A DNA stretch of 64,000 nt from Halorhabdus utahensis DSM 12940 (GCF_000023945.1 NC_013158.1:186001-250000), one strand, 5' to 3'; counted from the first letter of the stretch, positions 17,214 to 26,489 are shown. The notes: generated from the sequence alone by a model not told the origin. Translations and numbers: made by a program.

Positions 17214-17220
17214 TTTATAT
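17214..17220 (+). promoter_or_regulatory. TATA box upstream of the RCK_C-like pair
   Basis: TTTATAT on the plus strand. The predicted start of RNA is near 17242, about 118 bases before the GTG at 17360, so this transcript would have a long leader for a haloarchaeon. Confidence 0.5.
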
Positions 17221-17359
17221 GCGATCCCGAGGGGAGAGCGTCCTGTCGACGACGGCACACAGTGATCGTCCGTCGTCACGGGGGACTGATGCATATCGAA
17301 CGAGCACGTACCACGGCGGTGAGTAGCGCCAGGCAAACACGGAAAGCGAGACAGCGGCG

Positions 17360-18817
17360 GTGTCTCGGCCAATGATCGGAGCCCCGCTCGGGGTCCTTCT
17401 TGGCGTGGGATTCGGCCTCGTCCTCGGCACAGTCGTCGCCAGCGTCACTGCGATCGTCGGGTTCGCGAGGAGCGACAATGTGAACCCCCCGCTCTCAGGG
17501 GAGAGCGGCGTCGGTGTCACGCTGTTTCTCACCGGCGCTATTGCCGTCCTCTTCGGGATCCTGCTACCGATCGTCGGCAATGGGTGGGGAGATTCACTCT
17601 CTGATCCCATCCCAGCAGTGGCCAACTGGACGGCAGCGGTGATCGAGTTTCTCCCACTTGTGGTACTCGGCGGAGTCACGACGATAGTTCTCGGGCGATA
17701 CGGCTACCGACAGGGCGAACGCATCGCCGGAGACGTTCCCGCGAGCGAAACGGATCGACACAACAGTCGGGAAACGCTGTCTCCAGCCACCGTGGCTGAC
17801 GCCGATGCCACTGGCCGGGTTGGGATCGACGTCACGCTCGACACGGCGTCGTTCGAGAGCCAGCATTCGCTATTGGCGGCGAAATGGGACGCGACCGACT
17901 CCCGAACCTGGGAGTTTCAGGCTGATCTGCCGATCCATGAACTCGAGGCCCGACTGGCAGATCGAGTCGAGACGAGATTCGACGTCGACGTCACGCAGGC
18001 CACGATCGACAGCCAGGGGCAGGCGACCGTCAGCGCCGCACCGTCGCCACGAACGGGCGCGAATCAGTTATCGGCCGGACAGCGTGCTGTCACACTCGAC
18101 ACGCTCGTCCCCGCCGGCCTCGAAGTCGGCGATAAGGTTGTTCTCAGAGTCACGGGTGGGGGTGTCGACGGAACCGTTCTCGGAATACAGTCCACCCAGT
18201 CCACGAAACGCGACTCGAACACCTCCAGCGGGCGTCCAGGTGACGGCGCCACTGGCGCGTTCAGAGCCAGCGGGGACGAAACGCACTCTTCGGCCTCACC
18301 AGCCGATCGGACCATCGATCACGCCGACTCCAGATTGTCCGTTGCCGTCGCCGTTGACGACGTCGAAACGGTGCTGACGGCGGAAACCGTCGACGTCTTC
18401 GTGCGGTCCCAGGGTGGAAATCAAGCACGGGGAGCGTTCAGACAGTTACGTCGAACCGCCGTGATCGTCCGACACGTGACGATCGACGAGCAGAACCAGG
18501 ACCTGCTCGAAAACGAGGCCGCGAACGTCGAGATACTCGCCCGTCGGATGCCCGATGCCGGAGACGAGTGGGAGTTTCGGTCAGTCAAACACTCGGATCA
18601 CCCCGACGAGCCAATCGAGGACCGATCCCGCGAAGGGGACGAAAGCCACTTCCCGGAGGAACCAGCTAAATCGCCGAAATCAGACGTCTGTGCCGCTGAA
18701 GATCCCATCGAACAAGCAGTTCCCCGAGGAACGGACGTGCTCCTCATCGGGAACGAACGCACCCTGGCTCAGTTCACAGCCCACGAACCGACCCAGAGTT
18801 CGGCGGTGGAACGATGA
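17360..18817 (+). CDS. Membrane protein with RCK_C/TrkA-C-like soluble domains (first of pair)
   Basis: A 485-residue protein with a GTG start. Three hydrophobic segments (about 8-35, 50-75, 90-112) are followed by a large soluble part with short beta-rich units of TrkA-C character: QRAVTLDTLVPAGLEVGDKVVLRVTGG, and near the C-terminus AVPRGTDVLLIGNERTLAQF. RCK_C domains bind ions or nucleotides and gate K+ or Cl- channels and transporters. There is no pore motif here, so it is more likely a regulatory membrane protein. It overlaps the next gene by four bases (ATGA); family assignment is moderate. Confidence 0.65.
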   Translation: MSRPMIGAPLGVLLGVGFGLVLGTVVASVTAIVGFARSDNVNPPLSGESGVGVTLFLTGAIAVLFGILLPIVGNGWGDSLSDPIPAVANWTAAVIEFLPLVVLGGVTTIVLGRYGYRQGERIAGDVPASETDRHNSRETLSPATVADADATGRVGIDVTLDTASFESQHSLLAAKWDATDSRTWEFQADLPIHELEARLADRVETRFDVDVTQATIDSQGQATVSAAPSPRTGANQLSAGQRAVTLDTLVPAGLEVGDKVVLRVTGGGVDGTVLGIQSTQSTKRDSNTSSGRPGDGATGAFRASGDETHSSASPADRTIDHADSRLSVAVAVDDVETVLTAETVDVFVRSQGGNQARGAFRQLRRTAVIVRHVTIDEQNQDLLENEAANVEILARRMPDAGDEWEFRSVKHSDHPDEPIEDRSREGDESHFPEEPAKSPKSDVCAAEDPIEQAVPRGTDVLLIGNERTLAQFTAHEPTQSSAVER

Positions 18818-20016
18818 CGACTGCCTTTCTGGGTATCATCGGGTCGGTCGCCACCAGTGGCAATCAGCTCTCGTCGCTGGTTCCGCCCGGAACGCGGTCG
18901 GCCGCCGTGAGTCTCACCGCGTTCGCTCTCTTCGGGGCCATCACGGCAGGTGCGACCGCGATCCTCTATCGACGACTGACGACCCGAGCGCTCCCGACCG
19001 GCGCTGGCGTCCTCCTCAGCTGGCTCGGAGTGTCTCTCTGGGTCATTGTCCGCATCGCGGCAGGTGGAACTGTCGTCGCCGGGCACTCGATCGTGCTCGA
19101 TGCGACCGGTTACTTCCTCGTCGTGGCGTTCGGGTTGACTTGGGGAGCTGCCGCCGGGGGAAGACTCCTCGGAGACGCGCTCGGCTGTGAGATCTACGAC
19201 ATTGTGCAAGCCAAACAGACCGACGAAACAGCCGCTATCCGGAGAGCGGCGAGACAGCCGGTCAGCGTCGAGTTGCCGGAGACGATTCTGGATCGGTCTC
19301 ACAGCCAACCGATCGATTCGTCGACAAAGCGCAACCTGGAAGGTAGCACGTGGTGGTTTCCTCGTGGTCTCTCCAGAGGCGAACTCGAATCCAGAATCCG
19401 AACCCGACTCGAACGTGACCACGGAATCGATCGGACCGAAATAGCGCTGTCCGGTGACCGTGAGATCCAGACGCTCGCAGTCGGGCACGAACCGTCCGGA
19501 GTGACTGCGGCATTACCACCCAGGACCGTGGGTGTCGCCGTTCGGAACGAAGAGGTCCCAGCGGCCACAGTGCCCGACCCGATCGAACGGTGGACGGTGC
19601 AAAACGATGGGATCGAGTTCGCTGGCCGCGGGACGCTTCAGGCGGCAACCACCGACCGAATGACGCTCGCTCTCCCGGCGAATGCCGTCAATGCAGCGAC
19701 GGGCAATCGTCCGACCGAATACACGACAAAGCCAGCAATTCCGGACGACGTGAATGAGGTTCTCTCCGCCCTCAGGCAGTCAGCCCACACGATCAGCATG
19801 CTATCGATCGAGGAGGGCGATCCACTCGACGGCGAGTTCGTCGGCTGGCTGCCCGTCTGGACCCTCGTCATCGTCCGGAACGGGACGACCATCCCGTTTC
19901 CTGCGGACACCGAGACGCTTCGACGCGGCGACGATATCTACGTCCTCGGGGACGAATCCGCGTTCTATGACCTCGCTTCGTTCGAACGCGAGCGACGATC
20001 GCGGTGTGGCGCGTGA
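18814..20016 (+). CDS. Membrane protein with RCK_C/TrkA-C-like soluble domains (second of pair)
   Basis: Four hundred residues; ATG overlaps the previous stop. Four hydrophobic stretches lie between residues 5 and 130, then a soluble region with the segment WWFPRGLSRGELESRIRTRL (similar to the WEFQADLPIHELEARLADRV part of its neighbour, so the two are diverged paralogues) and a C-terminal TrkA-C-like unit: LVIVRNGTTIPFPADTETLRRGDDIYVLGDESAFYDL. Likely works as a heteromer with its neighbour at the membrane. Ligand and output are unknown. Confidence 0.68.
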   Translation: MTTAFLGIIGSVATSGNQLSSLVPPGTRSAAVSLTAFALFGAITAGATAILYRRLTTRALPTGAGVLLSWLGVSLWVIVRIAAGGTVVAGHSIVLDATGYFLVVAFGLTWGAAAGGRLLGDALGCEIYDIVQAKQTDETAAIRRAARQPVSVELPETILDRSHSQPIDSSTKRNLEGSTWWFPRGLSRGELESRIRTRLERDHGIDRTEIALSGDREIQTLAVGHEPSGVTAALPPRTVGVAVRNEEVPAATVPDPIERWTVQNDGIEFAGRGTLQAATTDRMTLALPANAVNAATGNRPTEYTTKPAIPDDVNEVLSALRQSAHTISMLSIEEGDPLDGEFVGWLPVWTLVIVRNGTTIPFPADTETLRRGDDIYVLGDESAFYDLASFERERRSRCGA

Positions 20017-20027
20017 TGGGACGATAG

Positions 20028-20034
20028 TTTATAT
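20028..20034 (+). promoter_or_regulatory. TATA box for the ParA-KaiC fusion gene
   Basis: TTTATAT centred 27 bases before the ATG at 20058, which makes the mRNA leaderless and the gene independently promoted, despite being only 41 bases behind its neighbour. Confidence 0.65.
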
Positions 20035-20057
20035 CCCGGGGCGAAGCCACCGACCCC

Positions 20058-21335
20058 ATGCTGGCAGTCGCAGGGACCAAGGGCGGGTGTGGCAAGACGA
20101 CGACCGCAATCGGCATCGCAGAGGCCTTCGCCCGCGCGGATGTCCCGGCTGTGGCCGTCGATGCTGACCGACAGTTGCCGAACGTCCACGTCATCGGCGA
20201 TGTCGATCGCGAGCCGACGCTGGCGACAATTGACGAAGGGGACGCTGTCTCGGATGTCGCTGCCCGAAGTCCTCGTGAATCGAACGCCCAACTTCTTCCC
20301 GCACCCCTGTCGTCAGAAACGGTCCCGTTCGAATCAACACTCTCCAGGGTCGCGGATGCCCCGGCCCGGGCCGTCATCGACTGTCCTTCAGGTGCTGGCC
20401 CTGATGGCGTCGAACCGCTCTCGGTTGCCGACCGCGTCATCGTCGTCACGACAGATGCGAAACGAAGCATCGAGGGGGCGAGAGTGACGGTAGAGATGGC
20501 TGGTCGCCTCGACGTGCCTGTCGCCGGGATCGTGGTCAACCAGTGCGAAAGTGTGCCACCGACCATTGTTGAAGCGACAGACTCGCCGGTACTGGCAGCA
20601 GTGCCAGACCGTCCGGATCCACTCGCCCACCCGGAGACACGTGCTGCATACGATCGTGTCGCCGCGGAGCTCACCAACCGCTGGGACTCGAAAGTACCGG
20701 ACGCCACCGACCGGTTCACAACCGGGATCGACTCGCTCGATGCGGAACTCGGTGGCGGGATTCCCAATGGAAGTGTGGTCAGCGTGGTCGCCGAACCAAA
20801 CAGCCAATCCGAGCAACTTCTCTACGCACTGACCGCCGCTCGCGGAACATTGTATCTGAGCGTGGAACGGTCGCAGTCACTCGTCCAGGAGGCAGTCGAG
20901 ACGGCAGCCGTTACGCCCGGAGAACCCGTAATCCGGCATCTCGATGGCCCGGACGTTCTTTCGGAAGCGATGGAGTACGTCGAGTCACTCCCGGATGGGG
21001 CAAACCTCGTTATCGATTCGATGGACCTCTTCGAGCGGGCCGATCGAGAGCGGTTTCAGAAATTTATGAACGGACTCCTCGACCGGGTGAGAGAGACGGA
21101 ATCGGTCGTCTTCCTGCACTGCCTCGACTCCGAGGACGAGCCCGCACTCCGACCGCTGACGACCCACTTTGCGGATCTGGTCTTCGAGCTCGAGGTGACG
21201 ATGAACGTAGCCGGCGTATCCCAGCGCCTGACAGTCCCGAAGCATCGCGGAGAGCCGATACCTCAGGAGACGATCGAACTCGACTTGATCGCCGAGTCGG
21301 TGCTTCCAACTCGAAAGCAATCCGTCGGTGATTGA
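20058..21335 (+). CDS. ParA/MinD-type ATPase fused to a KaiC/RecA-like domain
   Basis: A 425-residue two-domain protein. Residues 1-210 are a deviant-Walker ATPase (GTKGGCGKTTTAIGIAEAF, with the signature Lys8 and P-loop Lys13; RAVIDCPSGAGPDGV as Walker B region). Residues about 216-425 resemble a KaiC/GvpD RecA fold (FTTGIDSLDAELGGGIPNGS; ANLVIDSMDLFERAD), but the P-loop position reads AEPNSQSEQL with no Lys, so this half probably does not hydrolyse ATP. The pair suggests a positioning ATPase with a built-in sensor or partner-binding module. A second MinD-like gene is convergent. Confidence 0.8.
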   Translation: MLAVAGTKGGCGKTTTAIGIAEAFARADVPAVAVDADRQLPNVHVIGDVDREPTLATIDEGDAVSDVAARSPRESNAQLLPAPLSSETVPFESTLSRVADAPARAVIDCPSGAGPDGVEPLSVADRVIVVTTDAKRSIEGARVTVEMAGRLDVPVAGIVVNQCESVPPTIVEATDSPVLAAVPDRPDPLAHPETRAAYDRVAAELTNRWDSKVPDATDRFTTGIDSLDAELGGGIPNGSVVSVVAEPNSQSEQLLYALTAARGTLYLSVERSQSLVQEAVETAAVTPGEPVIRHLDGPDVLSEAMEYVESLPDGANLVIDSMDLFERADRERFQKFMNGLLDRVRETESVVFLHCLDSEDEPALRPLTTHFADLVFELEVTMNVAGVSQRLTVPKHRGEPIPQETIELDLIAESVLPTRKQSVGD

Positions 21336-21389
21336 GCGATCTTCGGCAGCTGGACTGAAAGAGACGATGACCGCGACCGTAGAGACTGA

Positions 21390-22085
21390 TCAGCGACGCG
21401 AACGGCGTTGCAGCCGATGGCGACAGTCTCGAAGTCGATCCCCGAGTGCCTCGAACCGTTCGCGGACAGGACTCTCCGGCGCGGCATCGCGAACTGGAAC
21501 CCACGCCTCCTGTGCCGCGCGAATGTCACTCCGCGCGGGGATGTACGTCACCGGCGCGTTGAACTGCTGGGTGAGGTCCGTTCGGATCTGTTTGTAGGTC
21601 GACTCGTCGGTTTCGTTGAGCACGACGGCTCCCACGGGAGTACCGAGATCGACAGCGAGTTCGTGGGTTCGGGCAGCGTCCGCGAGAGCCGCTTTGCTCG
21701 TATTCGTCACGAGGACCGCAACGTCGGCACTCGAAATCTCGACGCCGACGTCACGGGCCAGTCCCGCCGGACAGTCGACGACAACCGAACCGGCCGCTCG
21801 ATCGAGTCTCCTGACGACGGGCTCGAACGCCTGCAGATCGACCGCACGAGCCCCCTCTATGGTCCGTCCACAGGGGAGCAACTGCATGTTCCAGAACTCT
21901 TCGAGGGCCTCCATCGGATCGACACGGCCAGCAAGGACATCGTGAAGATCCGGGCCGGTACCACGGGGGAGATCCGCGGTCGAAAGATCGCCGTCGACGA
22001 CGACTGCATCCAGTTCCGCAGCCAGGTTCAGCGCGACCGTCGACTTGCCGACACCGCCTTTCCCGCCCGTGACTGCCACGATCAT
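21390..22085 (-). CDS. MinD/ParA-family ATPase
   Basis: A 231-residue deviant-Walker ATPase: MIVAVTGGKGGVGKSTVALNL with signature and P-loop lysines, VVVDGDLS switch I, SVVVDCPAGLARDV switch II. The C-terminus ends in a basic Arg-rich helix (RDCRHRLQRRSRR), which could act as a membrane or DNA anchor. The ATG at 22085 overlaps the stop of the upstream gene by four bases, so it sits in an operon with that gene. MinD-like proteins place membrane machines in haloarchaea. Confidence 0.88.
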   Translation of the reverse strand: MIVAVTGGKGGVGKSTVALNLAAELDAVVVDGDLSTADLPRGTGPDLHDVLAGRVDPMEALEEFWNMQLLPCGRTIEGARAVDLQAFEPVVRRLDRAAGSVVVDCPAGLARDVGVEISSADVAVLVTNTSKAALADAARTHELAVDLGTPVGAVVLNETDESTYKQIRTDLTQQFNAPVTYIPARSDIRAAQEAWVPVRDAAPESPVRERFEALGDRLRDCRHRLQRRSRR

Positions 22086-22450
22086 TGCGGATTTCGGACA
22101 ATGTCCCTGGGCGGCCGCCACGCAGCCAAGTCACGGAGCACTGATTGGGTGTCCCTGTCGAAGTCCGCTGGCGTCGCTCGTCGGACATCGACAAGGCGCA
22201 TTGGCGGGTCCCGTGGCTCTGCCGGACTCCCAAAGCCAACACCTCGGGACTCCCCGGGGTGCAACACTGACTCCCAGGTATCTTCATCCCACTCCGAAGC
22301 GGTCACATCCCCGTGTCGAGGGTACCAGGTGGGGCCATCGAGTCGACTCTCGATTTTGATCACCTGGGCAGTCCCACGCGTGTTCGTGACTGTCGCCAGA
22401 ACGAACGTGACCCCCTGTACAACCGTCGTCTTCGCGTCTACATCGACCAT
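22082..22450 (-). CDS. Conserved haloarchaeal protein preceding the MinD-like gene
   Basis: A 122-residue protein of unknown function. The first 70 residues look like a beta-sandwich (VVQGVTFVLATVTNTRGTAQVIKIESRL) and the C-terminus is charged. No signal peptide or membrane segment. It overlaps the MinD-like gene (ATGA) and follows the surface-protein gene by 31 bases, so it belongs to the same minus-strand operon as both. It may belong to a haloarchaeal DUF family; the exact family is not certain. Confidence 0.7.
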   Translation of the reverse strand: MVDVDAKTTVVQGVTFVLATVTNTRGTAQVIKIESRLDGPTWYPRHGDVTASEWDEDTWESVLHPGESRGVGFGSPAEPRDPPMRLVDVRRATPADFDRDTQSVLRDLAAWRPPRDIVRNPQ

Positions 22451-22481
22451 ATGTGGCTATCGGATCTGTTTGGTGTCCGAG

Positions 22482-24842
22482 TCAGTGCTGTCTGGCGATC
22501 AACAGTGCCCCGCCCAGAAGCGCTACCATCGCGACAAGCACACCGAAGCCGGGGCCGCTGGTCGTTGTCGTCGTACTCTCGCCGACCGTTGGTGGGCTGT
22601 CGCTATCTGTGAGTGTGCTTTCGTTGTCTGGTGTCCCATCGGTGGTCGCTGTCCCGCTAGAGCCAGTTTCGTCAGAGGTCGTGGAATCTGTAGCTGCAGT
22701 CGTCGTTTGCACATCTACATCTGCCCGGATGGATATCGACTCCGTCAGAGAATCCCCGCCAGCGTCGACGGTGAGTTCGAGCGTCCCCGTCGTGTCAGCG
22801 ATTACGTCGGCATCGATTGCCCGGGTTTGTCCGCCGTCGAGACTGAGGGTTTCGACCGGTCGCTCGTCGCCACCAACCCCCAGGACGACCTCCGTCGATC
22901 CACTAACGTCCCCAGTGTTTCGCACGGTCGCAGTCACCGTCACTGTCTCGCCTTCGTCGACTGTTTCGGGCACGTCCAGGGCAGCAACTTCGAACGTCGC
23001 TGGAGCCAGCATCGTCGTGTTGGTCCGCCGCGTCGTCTCACCGAACGACACCGCGTGTGTGATGGTGCGACCGGTGGGCTTCGATGCGTTCACTTCGAAC
23101 GTGTGTGTCGTGCCACTCGGCGCGACGCGGATTCGATCCTCAACCGTCTGTTCGTCGCCGCGGTAAGTGACCGGAACCGAAACGGCAGTATCGGCGGTGT
23201 TCTCGAAGATCGCTTTGACATCGTAGGTTCCGCCGGGCGTCACAGTTTTCGGGGCGATGACGTTCCGGAGTGTGACGCTGTCGTTATTGAGGACAGTCAA
23301 CTCGCCGAGATTACGGTCGCCGAAGGTGATATCGTACGTCCCGGCTTGTCCAACGGACCACGAGAACGTCGCTGTCGTCTCGTCGTGGCCGCCGACGTGG
23401 AGAGTGTCCGTAGCGACCGTCTCGCCATCGGCAGTAAGCGTGAGCGAGTCACTGCCGGGCAATCCGCCGTCGTTTTCGAGCGTGGCCGAAACGGAAGCGG
23501 TCGAATTGGCGAGAATCGTTGCCGTGTCGAGTTGCGCGTCAGCCATGGAGATGTCCGCAGGCGTGCGAACGTCGAGCGTCGCATTGGCCGTCTTCCCGTT
23601 GACAGCGACTGAAATGGTTGTCTGGCCTGTCTCTGATGGAGTCACGGTCCCGTTTTCGATGGTGACGATCTCGTCGCTCAGGTCGTAGTCGCTCGTCTTC
23701 GTCGCGGTCGTGCTCGTACCATCGTACAGGTCCAGCGTGACTGTGATGTCGGTCGTGTCCTCGACGCTGACGAGCGAATTGGTCAGCGAGATGTCGACAT
23801 TCTGGACGTGTTGTTCGAGGACCGGATACCCGTCCGTCGTCATGAAATCCGTCCCGACGAAGAGATACTCCATGTTCTCCTTTGCGGAAGGACCGGTCAT
23901 TTGCTCCGTCGTGAGGCCGGTGGCACTTCTTGATCCTCTTCCGACTCCCTCTTCGGTTCCGCTCAAATTCATGTCCCAATACAGTTCAGACAAGGTTGGC
24001 CAGACAGAATCAGCGTTGCCGAAGAAACCACCAGCTTGAGCGGTTCCATCAACCCTTGCTGTCGAAAACGAGTTCCGAACTTCTTCAGCTCGTGCGTTTA
24101 GAGAACCGACGAAACCGCCAGTTGGATTGCCATCTGCCGTAATATTCCCATGAGATATTGAGGCGAAAATTTTACTGTCCGGATTTTGTACTCCAGCCAT
24201 TCCACCTACGCCGTTTCCAGATCCGATTGCGCGAATATTTGTCATTGTGTTTTTAATTTGGCCACCATACAATGCACCCGCGGCTCCGCCAACCGAGTCT
24301 GATCCATACACTTTCCCTGTGATTGTTGAGGTGTTCACATTTCCGTTTTTAAGAAAACCAACTAGACCCGCACTAGCGACATCTCCTCGAATATCCACAT
24401 CATGGAGGTGGAGTGATCTCACAGACCCCTTTGAAATAACGCCAAATAGGCCGACATTCTCTTCAGATACTCTCGTAATTGAAAGGCCCGTGATTACGTG
24501 ATTATTTCCATCAAATGTTCCCCGAAATGGACTACTCGTATTTGGTCCGATTGGATCGAATCCCAATCCCTTATTCCAGTCTTCTGTCTGTCTAGCATCG
24601 ATATCTGAACGGAGAATATAATTGGCCGAGAGGTCCTCTTCCATCGCCTGGAGTTCATCCAAGTCTGTGATTTCGTATGGGTTACTTTCTGTGCCTGACC
24701 CATTCATCTGATCAAGTGGTGATGGCTCCATTCCAAGAGCTGTTCCTGAATTCATAGCGACTATGAATGTAATTGAGAATACAGCAAAAATGCAAAAGGC
24801 ATATACTATTTTGCTTTTTGAATTTTTCATGAGTTTTGACAT
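22482..24842 (-). CDS. Secreted GLUG/CARDB adhesin-like protein with PGF-CTERM anchor
   Basis: A 786-residue exported protein. A Sec signal/membrane helix lies at about 12-35. Residues 120-290 hold GLUG-type repeats (NVGLFGVISKG, SAGLVGFLKNG, GVGGMAGVQN, PTGGFVGSLNA, QAGGFFGNAD). Then an Ig-like/BIG-type unit (345-425) and three CARDB-like beta domains (430-720), a Thr/Ser-rich stalk, and the C-terminal tripartite signal SGPGFGVLVAMVALLGG plus a basic tail, the PGF-CTERM signal cut by archaeosortase A. The first 290 codons are strikingly AT-rich compared with the rest. It abuts the pilin-like gene with no gap. Confidence 0.85.
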   Translation of the reverse strand: MSKLMKNSKSKIVYAFCIFAVFSITFIVAMNSGTALGMEPSPLDQMNGSGTESNPYEITDLDELQAMEEDLSANYILRSDIDARQTEDWNKGLGFDPIGPNTSSPFRGTFDGNNHVITGLSITRVSEENVGLFGVISKGSVRSLHLHDVDIRGDVASAGLVGFLKNGNVNTSTITGKVYGSDSVGGAAGALYGGQIKNTMTNIRAIGSGNGVGGMAGVQNPDSKIFASISHGNITADGNPTGGFVGSLNARAEEVRNSFSTARVDGTAQAGGFFGNADSVWPTLSELYWDMNLSGTEEGVGRGSRSATGLTTEQMTGPSAKENMEYLFVGTDFMTTDGYPVLEQHVQNVDISLTNSLVSVEDTTDITVTLDLYDGTSTTATKTSDYDLSDEIVTIENGTVTPSETGQTTISVAVNGKTANATLDVRTPADISMADAQLDTATILANSTASVSATLENDGGLPGSDSLTLTADGETVATDTLHVGGHDETTATFSWSVGQAGTYDITFGDRNLGELTVLNNDSVTLRNVIAPKTVTPGGTYDVKAIFENTADTAVSVPVTYRGDEQTVEDRIRVAPSGTTHTFEVNASKPTGRTITHAVSFGETTRRTNTTMLAPATFEVAALDVPETVDEGETVTVTATVRNTGDVSGSTEVVLGVGGDERPVETLSLDGGQTRAIDADVIADTTGTLELTVDAGGDSLTESISIRADVDVQTTTAATDSTTSDETGSSGTATTDGTPDNESTLTDSDSPPTVGESTTTTTSGPGFGVLVAMVALLGGALLIARQH

Positions 24843-25319
24843 TTATCTATATACTACCAGCTTTGGCGTATTTTCAGTAGTAGAATAGTCCGAGTCAGAT
24901 GGTGAGATGACTTCAAGCTCAATATCCCCACGTTTTTGATCTGACCTAAAATCTACGTCTATAGGATTATTTTGATTTGAATTTTTTATATTCAATTCAG
25001 CATAGCCATCAGTCGTATTCAATTCTACTGGCGCGTTGCTGACTGTCAAACTCCCACTCCGAACCAGCACGTACGCACCCTCAACTGGCTCACCCTCGCT
25101 CGTCACGACACTCACATTCGTGGATTCGCCCACATTAACCAGTTCGTCACTGAACTCCACAGTCACCGTTTCGTCCTGAAAGCTGTCGTCGAACTGTCCA
25201 AGGACGTTCATCATGAGTGAGAGGGCGGCGACGCCGACGACCAGCGCGATGACCAGCCGGATCGGTAACCCTTCGATCGCTCGTTCGTCCCCCGCAAAAT
25301 CGCCGTTGCTCCGTCGCAT
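24843..25319 (-). CDS. Pilin-like single-pass surface protein (DUF7382-like)
   Basis: A 158-residue protein. Residues 12-40 (DERAIEGLPIRLVIALVVGVA) look like a type IV pilin-type N-terminal helix preceded by a charged leader; the rest is an extracellular beta domain (VTVEFSDELVNVGESTNVSVVTSEGEPVEGAYVLV, an Ig-like carboxypeptidase-regulatory fold). The 5' half has chromosomal GC content, while the 3' half (24843-25020) is AT-rich and continues the AT-rich start of the adhesin gene. The gene is leaderless with a TATA box at 25343. Confidence 0.72.
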   Translation of the reverse strand: MRRSNGDFAGDERAIEGLPIRLVIALVVGVAALSLMMNVLGQFDDSFQDETVTVEFSDELVNVGESTNVSVVTSEGEPVEGAYVLVRSGSLTVSNAPVELNTTDGYAELNIKNSNQNNPIDVDFRSDQKRGDIELEVISPSDSDYSTTENTPKLVVYR

Positions 25320-25342
25320 ACCATTCGTGGCTGCGCTCTCTC

Positions 25343-25349
25343 ATATAAA
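25343..25349 (-). promoter_or_regulatory. TATA box for the pilin-like/adhesin/MinD operon
   Basis: TTTATAT on the minus strand, 27 bases upstream of the ATG at 25319. It lies in the 78-base divergent gap with the HerA-like gene. Confidence 0.65.
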
Positions 25350-25397
25350 CTCCCGGACGCCCGGCCGTTCAAGTACGATGGCGCGGCCACCCTTCCC

Positions 25398-26489
25398 ATG
25401 ACCTTCGTCATCGGCCGTGGGGAAGCGGACGACGACGGCCTGCCGAAACTCCATCTCGGGGCCTACAGAGCACTCGACGGCAGTCACGGGGCCGACCTCT
25501 ATCTGGATTTGGACGGGCCACACTCGATACTGGTCGTCGGCAAGCGTGGCTACGGGAAGTCCTATACGCTCGGCGTCATCGCGGAAGGACTCTCGCGGAC
25601 AAGCGGGGTCGCCCCGACTGTCATCGATCCGATGGGGGTGTTCGCCTCACTCGCAACCGATTCTGGCTGCAGTTCGATTGCTGGGACAGTTCTGGACGAT
25701 CCGGCTGTTGTCCCCGACTCACTCGATCCCCGGTCGTGGTGTGCGCTTCTGGGCCTCGATCCCGAGAATGGAGCCGGGAGCCTCGTCTGGCAGGCAGCAC
25801 AGGAGCGGTCGACGCTCGATGGTATGACGATGTCCGTCACCGAGCGAAATGCACCGAGTCGAGACGAACGCGCTGCGATCAACCACCTCCGGCTCGCCGA
25901 GTCCTGGGGCGTCTTCGACGAAGACGGGATCGACGCTGAGACGCTATTGAGTGGGGAGATCACGGTCCTCGATGTCTCGGGGCTCGATTCCGCGCCGATG
26001 AACGCCGTGTGTCGCGGCGTCGGAGAAGCGCTGTACCGCGCCAGCGTGAGTGACACCATCGATCGTCTGCCGTGGCTGCTGGTCGACGAGGCTCACACGT
26101 TCTTCGATGGCGTTGCAAAACGTGCCCTCGAAACGATACTCACCCGTGGGCGTGCACCCGGTGTGAGCCTCGTCTCGGCGACCCAGCGGCCGAGTGCCGT
26201 CCCGGATGTCGGTATCTCTCAGTCAGACATACTCGTCTCACACCGGCTGACTTCGGGGGCAGATCTCGATGCACTCACGCGGGCCCAACCGACGTATCTG
26301 AATGGCCCACTCTCCGAACGAATGCCGGCTGAACCCGGTGAAGTCGTTATCATCGACGATTCGACGGAAACAGTCCATGCAGCCCAGGTTCGGAAACGAG
26401 AGACGGCACACGGCGGTAACAGTCCATCTGTGAGCGAGAGAGCGCGAGCAAATACATGTTCGACTGAAAGCAAAACAGCGACGGACTAG
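25398..26489 (+). CDS. HerA/VirB4-like ATPase
   Basis: A 363-residue P-loop ATPase of the HerA-FtsK class. Walker A is VVGKRGYGKSYTLGVIAE (Lys54), followed by APTVIDPMGVF; Walker B is WLLVDEAHTFFDGVAKRALE; the sensor segment is GVSLVSATQRPSAVPDVGISQ and the arginine-finger region HRLTSGADLDALT. HerA proteins pump DNA or drive secretion and pilus systems. No NurA nuclease gene is near, which argues against DNA end resection and for a role in the envelope cluster. The last 40 residues are non-conserved. Confidence 0.82.
   Translation: MTFVIGRGEADDDGLPKLHLGAYRALDGSHGADLYLDLDGPHSILVVGKRGYGKSYTLGVIAEGLSRTSGVAPTVIDPMGVFASLATDSGCSSIAGTVLDDPAVVPDSLDPRSWCALLGLDPENGAGSLVWQAAQERSTLDGMTMSVTERNAPSRDERAAINHLRLAESWGVFDEDGIDAETLLSGEITVLDVSGLDSAPMNAVCRGVGEALYRASVSDTIDRLPWLLVDEAHTFFDGVAKRALETILTRGRAPGVSLVSATQRPSAVPDVGISQSDILVSHRLTSGADLDALTRAQPTYLNGPLSERMPAEPGEVVIIDDSTETVHAAQVRKRETAHGGNSPSVSERARANTCSTESKTATD

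Noticed and set aside
15894-17372. 492-codon open frame antisense to valS
   Set aside because: It mirrors the valyl-tRNA synthetase gene; in GC-rich haloarchaeal DNA the antisense frame often stays open. Its translation has no recognisable domain.
25398-26489. HerA as part of a HerA-NurA repair or Sir2-HerA defence pair
   Set aside because: No NurA, Mre11, Rad50 or Sir2-like gene adjoins it; the neighbours are envelope proteins.
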